In this document: one piece after another, positions 43,331 through 51,790 of the stretch
Numbering within the stretch: the stretch's first letter is position 1
Layout of the letters: each line of letters starts with the position of its first letter
Origin: Bacillus sp. A301a_S52
GTDB taxonomy: Bacteria > Bacillota > Bacilli > Bacillales > Salisediminibacteriaceae
Reading direction: 5' to 3'
Assembly (NCBI GenBank): GCA_024701455.1
Contig: JABXYP010000001.1
Location: 3,600,001 to 3,664,000, forward strand
DNA: 64,000 bases
Program-made: the position numbers and the translations under genes
Notes under the pieces: model-generated
Told to the model about the DNA's origin: nothing
The model's database searches: none
The model's input: the letters and a program-made list of their open reading frames with translations, nothing else

Positions 43331-43382
43331 TTTACAAACTTCATACAAAGCGTTACACTTTAAATCGTAATAATTTCGATTT
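43331..43382 (+). promoter_or_regulatory. Promoter with Zur box for the COG0523 gene
   Basis: -35 TTTACA (43331-43336), 17-base spacer, -10 TACACT (43354-43359). The Zur box at 43362-43382 has half sites AAATCGTAAT and ATTTCGATTT around one A. It fits the Bacillus Zur consensus throughout, covers the expected start of transcription and ends on the SD (AAGGAGG). Repression at high zinc is inferred from the family. Confidence 0.85.
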
Positions 43383-43395
43383 AAGGAGGTAACAA

Positions 43396-44577
43396 ATGAA
43401 AAAGGTTCCTATTACTGTCCTAAGTGGATATCTCGGTTCGGGAAAAACGACACTATTAAATCATATTCTAACGAACCGTGATAGGTTAAAAGTCGCTGTC
43501 ATCGTTAATGACATGAGTGAAATTAATATTGACGCAACACTCGTGCAGAACAACGGCTTCTCACGGACTGAAGAAAAATTAGTAGAAATGCAAAATGGCT
43601 GTATTTGCTGTACACTGCGTGATGATTTAATGAAAGAAGTGGAGCGTTTAGTTGAAGAGGGAGACATCGACTACATTGTTATTGAATCATCTGGCATCAG
43701 TGAGCCTGTTCCCGTAGCACAAACATTTACTTATAAAGATGATGAACTTGGAATTGATTTAACTAACCGCTGTCAGCTTGATACGATGGTAACAGTGGTC
43801 GATGGCAAACGTTTTTGGGACGATTACCATTCAGGAGAGTCTTTATTGGACAGAAAAGAAGGAACAGATGAGTCAGACACAAGGGAAATCTCCGACCTTC
43901 TTATTGACCAAATTGAATTCGCTAATGTGATTGTGTTAAATAAAGTAGACTTGCTAGATGAAGAAGATAAACATGAACTTCTAGGATTTCTTAGAAAGCT
44001 AAATGCAGATGCGGACATTCTGCCTGCTACCTTTTCCAATATTGAATTAACTAGTATTTTAAATACAGCTAAATTTGATTTAGAAAAGATAAGTCAATCA
44101 GCTGGCTGGATTAAAGAGTTGAACGAAGAACATATACCTGAAACAGAAGAATACGGTATTTCCTCATTTGTATTCCGTAAAAAGAGACCATTTCATCCAG
44201 TACGATTACGTCAGTGGATGGAAGAATGGCCGGAAGAAGTCGTGCGTGCAAAAGGCTTCCTTTGGATTGCCACGCGCAATTCAACAGCCGCCCTTGTTTC
44301 TCAATCCGGCTCAGTTGTCACACTCCAAGGTGCAGGAAAGTGGATAGCCGCTCTCGACGAAGAAGAACAGCAGCAGCTATTAATAGAGGAACCAGAACTT
44401 CGCAACAAGTGGGATGACCAATTTGGTGACAGGCAGACAGAGCTTGTCCTCATTGGCATCGGTATGAATCAGACGGATGTCACTGAATCTCTGAATCAGT
44501 GTTTGTTAACGGATGACGAGATGACGATAGATTGGACCACCCTCCCTGATCCTCTCCCTGCTTTTGTTGAGGATTAA
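43396..44577 (+). CDS. COG0523 GTPase, zinc metallochaperone type (YciC/ZagA-like)
   Basis: GTPase of the CobW/COG0523 family, 393 residues. P-loop LSGYLGSGKTTLLNHIL, the metal motif NGCICCTLRDDLM (CxCC, about residues 70-73), Walker B YIVIESSGISEPVPVA and the guanine motif VLNKVDLLDEED. The CobW C-terminal domain begins with GISSFVFRKKRPFHPVRLRQ. With the perfect Zur box upstream it corresponds to zinc-starvation-induced YciC/ZagA, thought to hand zinc to essential enzymes. AAGGAGG precedes the ATG. Confidence 0.92.
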   Translation: MKKVPITVLSGYLGSGKTTLLNHILTNRDRLKVAVIVNDMSEINIDATLVQNNGFSRTEEKLVEMQNGCICCTLRDDLMKEVERLVEEGDIDYIVIESSGISEPVPVAQTFTYKDDELGIDLTNRCQLDTMVTVVDGKRFWDDYHSGESLLDRKEGTDESDTREISDLLIDQIEFANVIVLNKVDLLDEEDKHELLGFLRKLNADADILPATFSNIELTSILNTAKFDLEKISQSAGWIKELNEEHIPETEEYGISSFVFRKKRPFHPVRLRQWMEEWPEEVVRAKGFLWIATRNSTAALVSQSGSVVTLQGAGKWIAALDEEEQQQLLIEEPELRNKWDDQFGDRQTELVLIGIGMNQTDVTESLNQCLLTDDEMTIDWTTLPDPLPAFVED

Positions 44578-44578
44578 T

Positions 44579-44620
44579 AAACGAGGCTGTAAAGCATGAC
44601 TATGCTGACAGCCTCGTTTC
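44579..44620. terminator. Bidirectional terminator
   Basis: AAACGAGGCTGT ... ACAGCCTCGTTT, A-rich before and T-containing after, between the convergent COG0523 gene and the nucleotidase gene. Confidence 0.82.
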
Positions 44621-44644
44621 CCTTATCACAACTCAAATTAAGAA

Positions 44645-45172
44645 CTAGCTTCCTAAAAAATACGCTCTCACTTCTTTCCAGTTATTTACCCGATGATAAC
44701 CTGTTTCGTGTATATTATGATGGGCAGTATACAAAATCCCTTGCCCGCTAAATCGTTTAAAGTGCCTCACGTTATCATCAATCAGATAATCAGCATGAAT
44801 AATACTTTTATCTCCGCAAAAAACAAAATTCAAGTCATTTAAGAAACTAAAATGCTCTTTTAACCATTCATATTTAGCGGTAAAAGATGTGGGAAATTCC
44901 ATCGCTGCTGTCGTAATAAAAATCTCATAGTGCTCTTGCAACTCACGAATGACTTCCTGACTGTCCGGCATAACAGCAAGGTCACGAAAGAAAGACGGTT
45001 CTCTTAAATAATTTGCCAATTGCTCCACGTGATCAGAGCGTAGCTCACGGAGCTTTTTGCCTTGTAAATTGTCGATCGTGATACTCTCTCCATGATCATC
45101 ATTAAATAACTTTAAATGTTTTGGCATAAAATCAGCCATAACCTCGTCCATATCGATAGCAATTCGCTTCAT
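44645..45172 (-). CDS. 5'(3')-deoxyribonucleotidase (NT5C type)
   Basis: HAD-fold phosphatase of 175 residues. Motif I is IAIDMDEVMADF (nucleophile Asp and DxD), motif II IFITTAAMEFPTS, and motif III/IV FCGDKSIIHADYLIDDNVRH. Members dephosphorylate deoxynucleoside monophosphates. AGGAGG lies 9 bases before the ATG. It stands alone after the COG0523 gene on the other strand; no link to zinc can be read. Confidence 0.9.
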   Translation of the reverse strand: MKRIAIDMDEVMADFMPKHLKLFNDDHGESITIDNLQGKKLRELRSDHVEQLANYLREPSFFRDLAVMPDSQEVIRELQEHYEIFITTAAMEFPTSFTAKYEWLKEHFSFLNDLNFVFCGDKSIIHADYLIDDNVRHFKRFSGQGILYTAHHNIHETGYHRVNNWKEVRAYFLGS

Positions 45173-45436
45173 CTTGTTGACCTCCTATGTTTATGTATTG
45201 GTTCCCTATATACAATGATACTTCTCTGAGTCTAAAGGTATCTATAATAAAAAGTGGCTGTCAACTAAAAAAAGCCTCTATTGTCTCTCTTCTAACTGAG
45301 AATCGAAGAAAATAAGTCATCTATCTCAAAATACTTATAGATTGAGTATCTCTAACATTTGGAATCGCTTCCCCTTCAATTCATGGATAAGTCATCAATC
45401 AATAAACCTTTATTTTAGAAGACATAACTTACACTG

Positions 45437-46000
45437 CTACTTATCATACGTTGAACAGCTCCAATAAGCTGTCTTTGTTTTCTTATGACCACACCAGCCC
45501 TTTTTTCGTAACTCTTTGGCGATTAACCTATTGAAAACGCCATGACCTACGAGCACGACAGAGCCCTCTTTTTCAGCATAAGATATGAGTTTGGCAGCTT
45601 CTTTTTCAGCTCTTGTTTCAGCTTCCCTTAATGATTCACACCCTTTTGTCACCCCTACAAACCACAGACACCGAAGAAGAACAAGCCATATAGCAGGACT
45701 CATTTTTAACCAGCTTGGAATAAAATAAGGCACTGGCAATTCAACTTCTCGAAAAAGCGATTCATTCCTTTTATTACTATCAGGCTTCAAGAGGGTTGCG
45801 GAATCGATTGCTCTTTTTAAATTACTCGTAACGATGAAAGAAGACATGGTGATTGCCTTGATTGTGTCAGACGGAAATATCTCTGTTTCCCTAACACCAC
45901 TTTGATTGTAAGTATTGATCCACCGACTCAATTGCGCCTTCGTTGCGGGGCTATCATCACGATGATGTGATTCCCCATGCCTGATTAATGCAATTCTCAT
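45437..46000 (-). CDS. Histidine phosphatase family protein
   Basis: Phosphoglycerate mutase-like phosphatase of 187 residues. The catalytic RHGES is at residues 7-11, the second histidine in VVLVGHGVFNRLIAKEL, the acidic residue in LFREVELP. A Pro/Trp/Leu-rich insert (LPVPYFIPSWLKMSPAIWLV) lies in the middle. TAAGGAG precedes the ATG. It stands 30 bases upstream on the same strand of no partner; the NTF2-like gene ends 30 bases further up. The substrate is unknown. Confidence 0.85.
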   Translation of the reverse strand: MRIALIRHGESHHRDDSPATKAQLSRWINTYNQSGVRETEIFPSDTIKAITMSSFIVTSNLKRAIDSATLLKPDSNKRNESLFREVELPVPYFIPSWLKMSPAIWLVLLRCLWFVGVTKGCESLREAETRAEKEAAKLISYAEKEGSVVLVGHGVFNRLIAKELRKKGWCGHKKTKTAYWSCSTYDK

Positions 46001-46030
46001 TTTTCTCTCCTTAATTGATAGATCACTAGC

Positions 46031-46399
46031 TTACGGTAAGGGACTTAAGTGTTCATGAATTAATTTCCAAGCGCCGTTTTCATCTACAACAAACACATTT
46101 GTTGCCCGACCGCTTCCAGTGACAAAACGCCCTTCCACATACCCTTGATACTTATATGTATACGTACATACCGCTGTTGTATTTGTTGCTGTGAGCCACG
46201 TCACGTCTACCGCTTCATATACCTCATCTTTTACTTTCTCCCACGCTTGTTCAAAATAATGTTGTATAGCATCATGTGTCGCACACGTTTCATCCGTAAA
46301 CCAATACAATGCCTCAGGATGTAAGACGTGAGCAACCTTTTCAAATTGATGTGAGTTTGTTGCTTCAATATAAGTCTTTAACCCAGATTGATAAGTCAT
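46031..46399 (-). CDS. SnoaL/DUF4440-like NTF2-fold protein
   Basis: Single-domain NTF2-fold protein of 122 residues: LKTYIEATNSHQFEKVAHVL, then EALYWFTDETCATHDAIQHY, a Tyr-rich strand pair and the closing WKLIHEHLS. This fold serves small hydrolases, cyclases or ketosteroid isomerase-like roles; the substrate is unknown. CTAGGAGG precedes the ATG. It could be cotranscribed with the histidine phosphatase gene (30-base gap). Confidence 0.78.
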   Translation of the reverse strand: MTYQSGLKTYIEATNSHQFEKVAHVLHPEALYWFTDETCATHDAIQHYFEQAWEKVKDEVYEAVDVTWLTATNTTAVCTYTYKYQGYVEGRFVTGSGRATNVFVVDENGAWKLIHEHLSPLP

Positions 46400-47131
46400 T
46401 GGTGCCTCCTAGCAGATTTTTCATTACTTTTATTAATAGTTTTTGCTTTTCTATCAATAATATTTCCGATATTTTATCACTCTCCTTACTCAACCAATTC
46501 ATATAAAAACATTTGAATACTGTGATTTGATACTCGATTTTTCGACAAAAGTCATATCTAGCAACCACTTTTGATCAAAAATTTTCTATACTTCTTCCTA
46601 AGGTGATTACACCCATGAATCATTACACCTTTCATTACCTGCTAATTTAACTTCACGCTGGTGTCGAAGCCTCTATAAAGTCACGTTCACACCCAAAGTT
46701 CTTTGCTTTGGAAATATATTCAGAAAACAACTGATATCACATTCTTTCCAATCTATTCGTGACATCTTTCTAACTATACCTTATAAAAATAACCATTAAG
46801 TTCCTAGATCATAGTATATTTTAACATAGGTCTTAATACCTCCAAATAATAAACTATTAGACCATCACACAACAAAATAGCGTCTTCTTTAGTAAAAGAT
46901 AATCATATGTACTTATTTATCCTTAAGCTGTTTTAATTTAATATTATTAATTGTGTTTCTAAAATAACTCAAAGTATTAGTTACTTAAAGTTTATTGACA
47001 AGCTCAGGATATTTCACAAAAGATAAAATGTCACTACTATACAGCTCATAAAAAGCCTACTCTTATTTTAATTATGGTTGTGAAAATCTCAAATAACATT
47101 CGAAGTAATATTAGAAAGCGACTGATTTTAT
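46400..47131. other. 730-base AT-rich gap, no gene recognised
   Basis: Open frames here are short and without ribosome sites, on both strands. No copy of the dispersed repeats is present. It should hold the promoters of the divergent NTF2-like and TPR genes. The low GC content and lack of structure suggest decayed sequence. Confidence 0.4.
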
Positions 47132-48223
47132 ATGGCAGAAATCGATTTTTTTAACATACTATCTTTAACTTTATTCGCTTTAGCGTTGTACTATTTTACT
47201 CACCTTTTCAATCATACGTCTAACAAGAACTATTTATTTTTAATTGCTATTGCTATAATAACTGTCCTTGGCTACTTTAATGTAATGAATCTCTATATTT
47301 TAAATATTTCAGCCTGTATTATTGCATTTGGGGGCTTTTTATTTGAAAAGCGTCGTATTTGGCTTTATCTTGCTTTTTGCTACCTTTCTTATACAATATT
47401 TCTTTATTTTCACTCGCTAACATGGTATGACGTTTTTTATTATGTCAGCCTCGTTATTAAGATAATCAAAATCTTTTTTGTGATTAGATTATTAAATGAG
47501 CTTTATAAGGAACCGCTCCCACATAAACAAATTATTCGACAAAGAAATAAATTCGAACGCATGTCAAATAAGTCCAAAATCACTTATTTAAATCGATTAT
47601 TGAAAGATACTCCCGAACGCGGAAACTATCTTGTCCGAGCCAATGTTTATAAAGCTATGGGTAACTATACAGCAGCTGAAGCCGATTATCGCCAAGTTAT
47701 CGACTTATCACCAAGTCACTTTTCCGGATATTTCAATATTGCTTTATTATATATGGACCAAAAGGACTACAATGAAGCGATAGTACAATTTAACAAAGCG
47801 CTTGAATTGGCTAAAGGTAATGATAAAGCAAGGATTTATTTCAATAAAGCCATGTCTTACTATCATCTCGGAAACTATCAAAAAGCCTTACAAGATATTA
47901 AAAAAAGTCAAAAGAAATTTCCCGGGGATGTGGATATTTTTATACTTCGGGCCCGTCTTTTTCTTGCTATGGGTCATCTTCACAAAGCCTTAACTGAAGC
48001 AAGAACAGCTCTCACTAAAATTCAACAATACGAACTTGATAATAAAGAGGAAATCAAAGCTAAAACGCTAGTATTGTACGCTGAACTCCTTGCCAAGCAA
48101 GATAAAAAAACATCCACTAATAAATCTGATAAAAAAATTATTAAAATGATAACTGAAGCACGACAGCTTGGCTTTTCAGAAGAAAAACTGAAAGATATTT
48201 ATCATTTAAAACCTTACCTTTAA
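47132..48223 (+). CDS. Membrane protein with tetratricopeptide repeats
   Basis: 363 residues. The first 120 form about five membrane helices rich in Phe, Tyr, Ile and Leu. The cytoplasmic rest holds at least three TPRs: GNYTAAEADYRQVIDLSPSH (about 189-208), KDYNEAIVQFNKALELAKGN (about 223-242) and GNYQKALQDIKKSQKKFPGD (about 257-276). A helical tail follows. TPRs mediate protein contacts; no enzyme domain is seen. The ribosome site before the ATG is weak. The gene stands alone and its role is unknown. Confidence 0.78.
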   Translation: MAEIDFFNILSLTLFALALYYFTHLFNHTSNKNYLFLIAIAIITVLGYFNVMNLYILNISACIIAFGGFLFEKRRIWLYLAFCYLSYTIFLYFHSLTWYDVFYYVSLVIKIIKIFFVIRLLNELYKEPLPHKQIIRQRNKFERMSNKSKITYLNRLLKDTPERGNYLVRANVYKAMGNYTAAEADYRQVIDLSPSHFSGYFNIALLYMDQKDYNEAIVQFNKALELAKGNDKARIYFNKAMSYYHLGNYQKALQDIKKSQKKFPGDVDIFILRARLFLAMGHLHKALTEARTALTKIQQYELDNKEEIKAKTLVLYAELLAKQDKKTSTNKSDKKIIKMITEARQLGFSEEKLKDIYHLKPYL

Positions 48224-48435
48224 GAATTCAATAGACAATAAAACATTAGTCGATAAATAAGCAGTCCTACCAGCAAACAACCATCCAACACTCTTCATCA
48301 CCAAATGTGACAAAGGTGAAGAATATAATTAAGGAAATGAACAGAACCTTAACTTAGTCTGGGCTTTGTTTCATGACGAATAAGGTAATAATTCACAACC
48401 ACACAAAGTGATACGTCATTTTAAAAATCATCACC

Positions 48436-48465
48436 TTGATTGACGTTATTCAAATAGGGTATAAT
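48436..48465 (+). promoter_or_regulatory. Promoter of the antisense (antitoxin) RNA
   Basis: -35 TTGATT, spacer of 18, -10 TATAAT; transcription would start near 48472. No open reading frame follows within the predicted RNA. Confidence 0.6.
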
Positions 48466-48471
48466 AAGATT

Positions 48472-48622
48472 AAGAAAATCGTATGATAAAAAAGACCGCT
48501 AGTGCGGCTAACACTAACGGTCCGTAATAGCTCAGTTCCCTTCAAAGGGGATTGGCAAAGGGTTAGACAAATAAGCCTTCCCACAGAGCCGTTAACTCAT
48601 ACGTGTGGGGGCTTATTTTTTA
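48472..48622 (+). ncRNA. Predicted type I antitoxin RNA
   Basis: A plus-strand transcript of about 150 bases from the TATAAT promoter. It has a hairpin GACCG...ACTAACGGTC at 48498-48518 and ends at a terminator AATAAGCC-CCCACA...GTGTGG-GGGCTTATTTTTTA. Its 3' part is antisense to the end of the small toxin gene and its terminator. The arrangement (convergent, 3' overlapping) is that of txpA/ratA and bsrG/SR4 of B. subtilis. Confidence 0.6.
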
Positions 48623-48699
48623 TGATCGAATGTCAACAACGCCACGATTAACATCCCGAACGAGATCATTAATGTTAACGCTTCTGTCACACTCACCAT
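48613..48699 (-). CDS. Small holin-like toxin (type I toxin-antitoxin)
   Basis: 28-residue peptide: MVSVTEALTLMISFGMLIV, then a short hydrophobic end and DHKK. It is one membrane helix with a basic C-terminus, as in the putative holin-like toxin family of Bacillales. The ribosome site AAAGGAGGTGAT is a full anti-SD complement, 8 bases before the ATG. An extended -10 TGGTATAAT (minus, 48765-48773) lies 66 bases upstream. The antisense RNA overlaps its 3' end. It is too short for usual gene finding. Toxicity is inferred from the family. Confidence 0.75.
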   Translation of the reverse strand: MVSVTEALTLMISFGMLIVALLTFDHKK

Positions 48700-49103
48700 A
48701 TAGGCATCACCTCCTTTCGGAAGGTGCGCCAACCCCCTATGAGTTACTAAACTACCACATGGAAATTATACCATATTTAAGGAGTATTCGTACATTTGCT
48801 TTAAGCTGAGTCTCTATCCATATTTGTAAATTAAACATCTTGAGCGATTCCATGAAAAACGGGCTTTCTGTTATTCTTGATCTCATTGCCCCTCTATGTA
48901 AAACCTTAACTTTTAATCCCCTTCTTTCTTAAAAATTAGTGACATGTAGTGCATTTGTTTAAAAGAGATTCGCTTGTCATTATAAAACATGTCAAGGTGA
49001 TCAAAAAAATCCTTTTTTCATTTTAGTAAAAGAAATATTAGGCATCTTCACTCACGTTTCCCTACTAAATCGATTTCTACTCATTACTAATTATAATAAT
49101 ATA

Positions 49104-49146
49104 TAAAAACCGTTAGTGTGTACTTGCACTAACGGTTTGAGTTAAT
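49104..49146. terminator. Terminator after phr, stem shared with the antitoxin RNA
   Basis: AAACCGTTAGTG tgtacttg CACTAACGGTTT, a perfect 12-bp stem. The CCGTTAGTG/CACTAACGG sequence also forms the hairpin in the antitoxin RNA 600 bases away. The 48790-49100 stretch between them holds nothing else recognised. Confidence 0.7.
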
Positions 49147-49194
49147 TTAGCATTATACTTTTAATGAAACACAAATTGGAATAATCGTCTTTTA

Positions 49195-49335
49195 TTAACT
49201 TATTAAATCGATTTTCCCTTGTGGTGAAATGTTTAATAAAGAAGAAGAGAACTCTAAGTAATCACTTGTAGAAAAAACTAAAATCCCCGCTACGAAACAA
49301 GAGATTAAACTTAAAATCATTAAATACCTTTTCAT
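49195..49335 (-). CDS. Phr-type signalling peptide precursor
   Basis: 46 residues: MKRYLMILSLISCFVAGILV is a basic start plus hydrophobic export signal, followed by a Ser-rich part and the polar end ISPQGKIDLIS. The ATG overlaps the rap stop by 4 bases (ATGA) behind GAGGTGAT. Phr precursors are exported, cut and re-imported as about five-residue peptides that inhibit the cognate Rap. The mature peptide most likely lies in the last 11 residues; which five cannot be decided by reading. Confidence 0.8.
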   Translation of the reverse strand: MKRYLMILSLISCFVAGILVFSTSDYLEFSSSLLNISPQGKIDLIS

Positions 49336-50432
49336 ATTATCACCTCACTCATTTTGTGTACTTCCGTTTTAGTTTGCACAGCCTTTTTATAAAATTTCAT
49401 CGCCCCTTCGTAATTCCCCCTTTCTTCAAAAACAACTCCAATTTCGTAAGATAATTCTACTACATCTGTCCATAATTGAAACTTCCCAAGTTCATCCAAT
49501 AAAGAAATAATTATTGGAACCGACTGTAACTCATAACACGCATGAATCACCTTAAATTTTGTTAAAGCCTCTTTCTGTTCTTCTCTTTTAGCCCTTTCCA
49601 TTCCTGATAAAAGTAATTGATGGCCTTCTTTATTTCTTTTAGCCTTATATAACGTATAAACTAATTCATATATACCTCTTACTCCTCTACTTGATTCGCT
49701 ATATTCCGAAATTTTTAAAGCTTCTTCAAAATGTGTAATTGAAAGGTCATACGTCATTTGCCGTTGATAGCATAAACCTAAATTAAAATTTGCTAATGCA
49801 ATAGAAAGTTTAAAGTTCCCCTCCTCCGCTTTCTTTAAAGCCGTATAATAGTATGAATAAGCTTTATCATAATGGCATAGATCTACTAAGTTAGCAGCTA
49901 AAAGCATTTCACTATTTAATTCTTTCTCCAGGTAATTTTCAAATTCTCCGAAAATTTTCAATGCTTTTTTTGCATGATTTAATGATAAAAAATGTTGCTC
50001 AATTCGATAGTATGCTTGTCCCAGGTGATAATGAAATTCTGCCTCTTCGATTGGGTCTGACACAAGTTTTAGCTTATTTTCAGCTAATTCGTAATTTTTA
50101 ATTGCTTGCATAAAGTTTCTATTGTAAAAATTGTATTGTCCCGCAAAAAAATAATAATAATATTCTATTATTGTATCTGTTTGATTAATATTTTGTTCTT
50201 CAAAATAATTTAAATCATCCTTCAAGTCGTGGATGTTCCTTATCATCATTTTGTGTCGGAAGTCTAAGAGGGTGAAATATATCACCAAATTTTGATTTTC
50301 TTCCATAAACGGCAAGGTCTGTTCAATTTCATTTTTAATTTCTACAGCTTTTTTAACATTATGCTGTACAATCATGCTATACCATTCATTGAGCATTTCA
50401 GCTACGTTTTCGGATGCTATTTTTTCTATCAA
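49332..50432 (-). CDS. Rap-family response regulator aspartate phosphatase
   Basis: Cytoplasmic TPR protein. It has the Rap N-terminal helix bundle (IASENVAEMLNEWYSMIVQH, then PFMEENQNLVIYFTLLDFRH). About six TPRs follow, such as AEFHYHLGQAYYRIEQHFLS, SIALANFNLGLCYQRQMTYD and SYEIGVVFEERGNYEGAMKF. Rap proteins dephosphorylate Spo0F or block DNA-binding regulators. The frame is open to 50558. Alignment to Rap starts favours the TTG at 50430-50432 (AAGGAATT just before it, 366 residues); ATGs at 50490-50492 and 50556-50558 are alternatives with weak sites. Followed by its phr gene. Confidence 0.88.
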   Translation of the reverse strand: MIEKIASENVAEMLNEWYSMIVQHNVKKAVEIKNEIEQTLPFMEENQNLVIYFTLLDFRHKMMIRNIHDLKDDLNYFEEQNINQTDTIIEYYYYFFAGQYNFYNRNFMQAIKNYELAENKLKLVSDPIEEAEFHYHLGQAYYRIEQHFLSLNHAKKALKIFGEFENYLEKELNSEMLLAANLVDLCHYDKAYSYYYTALKKAEEGNFKLSIALANFNLGLCYQRQMTYDLSITHFEEALKISEYSESSRGVRGIYELVYTLYKAKRNKEGHQLLLSGMERAKREEQKEALTKFKVIHACYELQSVPIIISLLDELGKFQLWTDVVELSYEIGVVFEERGNYEGAMKFYKKAVQTKTEVHKMSEVII

Positions 50433-50558
50433 AATTCCTTCATCCTCTCCTTGAATATACACTTCCCCACTCTTTTTTCTATTTAATGTCATTTTACTAC
50501 ATATTCCATCATTTACAACCACTATTTGTATAATAAAAGTTTTAAATTTTTGTGACAT

Positions 50559-50896
50559 TCAATGCTTCTTTTTGCATTAAATTTTAAATTTCTTACTAAT
50601 GCTATTTAGGTATACTAAGGTGAATTTTACGAATGACTATCAGATAGGAGAAGTAACGTGGAAATTTTGAAGAAGTTTATGGCTTGTAAAAAATTATGGC
50701 TTAATTAGGTTCAGCGATTTAATTCAATGTCACATGTGCCATTTATTCACTTAAATCAAGGATTATCCCAGTTATTTTTCGTTTTTCATCGTTCCCTTCC
50801 TCATATCCCAAATATGTCATAAAAAAATTCCAATCATTAGTTTAATTTTTCGGTTAATTGACATACTAACCATAAGGTTATAAGGGGGTGAGACAG
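50559..50896. other. Intergenic region upstream of rap and the SASP gene
   Basis: About 320 AT-rich bases with no repeat copy and no frame with a ribosome site. It must hold the divergent promoters of rap and the gamma-SASP-like gene; no sigma factor site was called with confidence. Confidence 0.35.
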
Positions 50897-51082
50897 ATGG
50901 CAAATAACAACAATAATAATAACAACAGAAACAACCGTAATAACAACAATAATAACAATAACAACCTAAACGTAAACAATGTAAATGAAGAGTTTGCAAA
51001 TGAGAATGATGCCCAAGATGTAAACAACCGAAATAACCGCAACAATCGTAACAACAGAAATAACCGTAATAACAACAACTAA
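50897..51082 (+). CDS. Asn/Arg-rich gamma-type small acid-soluble spore protein-like
   Basis: 61 residues, mostly Asn and Arg. Between two Asn/Arg runs is NEEFANENDAQDVNNRNN, which follows the gamma-SASP (SspE) repeat pattern EFASETDAQQVRxQNQ. Only one such unit is present, and Gln has been replaced by Asn almost throughout. AAGGGGGTGAG precedes the ATG at 50897 (the frame opens at a GTG in the SD). A terminator follows. Gamma-SASPs are amino acid stores degraded in germination; assignment rests on the one motif and composition. Confidence 0.65.
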   Translation: MANNNNNNNNRNNRNNNNNNNNNLNVNNVNEEFANENDAQDVNNRNNRNNRNNRNNRNNNN

Positions 51083-51095
51083 TACCTAGCAAAAG

Positions 51096-51130
51096 AAAAG
51101 GCGTTCAGCCTAAGGCTGGACGCTTTTTCT
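51096..51130 (+). terminator. Terminator of the SASP-like gene
   Basis: GGCGTTCAGCC taa GGCTGGACGCT with a T run, 14 bases after the stop. Confidence 0.88.
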
Positions 51131-51169
51131 CTCTCAAGATAACTGTACTCTTCTGATTGGAATCGTTAT

Positions 51170-51562
51170 TTAGTCAGCTACAGCTATGGCTTCAATCTCA
51201 ATTAACAATTCGTCTTTAATCAGCTTACTCACTTCTACAGCCGAGCTTGCTGGTGGATTTGTTGTATTAATGTACTGATCTCGGATTTCTCTGACGGCCA
51301 TCATCTGGGATATATCCGTTAAAAAGAACGTTAATTTTATGACGTCATCAAAAGTTAATCCGGCTGCTTTTAATGCTAAGTCAATATTTTTAAACACCTG
51401 TTTTGTTTGTTCGGCTAAATTACCAATCCCAACAACTTGTCCATTCTCATCAAGAGCTATTTGTCCTGAGATATAAATAGTCCGTGAATGTCTAGCATCG
51501 ACTACGTGGGTGTATCCTGCTGTTTTCGGCATGTTTTCTGGATTGAGAAACTTTTTTGTCAT
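51170..51562 (-). CDS. RidA/YjgF-family protein
   Basis: Small 130-residue protein of the Rid family, whose members deaminate reactive enamine/imine intermediates. Features are ISGQIALDENGQVVG, AEQTKQVFKNIDLALKAAGL, VIKLTFFLTD, then NPPASSAVEVSKLI and the end LIEIEAIAV. The conserved arginine that binds the carboxylate in RidA (expected in the PARS motif) is replaced: PASSAVEV has Ser, so this is one of the Rid subfamilies other than RidA proper. GGAGG precedes the ATG. Confidence 0.88.
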   Translation of the reverse strand: MTKKFLNPENMPKTAGYTHVVDARHSRTIYISGQIALDENGQVVGIGNLAEQTKQVFKNIDLALKAAGLTFDDVIKLTFFLTDISQMMAVREIRDQYINTTNPPASSAVEVSKLIKDELLIEIEAIAVAD

Positions 51563-51790
51563 TGGCTTTTTATCCTCCTTTTACCAGTAGTTCCTTCGTT
51601 TTTATCACCAACTCGTTCGTTTACTGTACGTGTGATTTTCTAAAAATAATTTGCTAAATCTCCAATATTTTATGGTCTTTTATTACTATAAAGGGATATT
51701 TTGTTTTTTACAATGATTAAGTATGTTATTAAAATAAGAGGATAGCTCAAGATAAACTTAATAATAAAAACCCGGCAAAATGCCAGGTCT

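Noticed and set aside
48603-48809. Plus-strand 68-codon frame
   Set aside because: It lies on the strand opposite the holin-like toxin, and no SD precedes it; the toxin has the full anti-SD site.
50817-51092. Minus-strand frame rich in Cys, Tyr and Leu
   Set aside because: It is the reverse of the Asn/Arg codon runs (AAC/AAT read as GTT/ATT frames) of the SASP-like gene and has no ribosome site.
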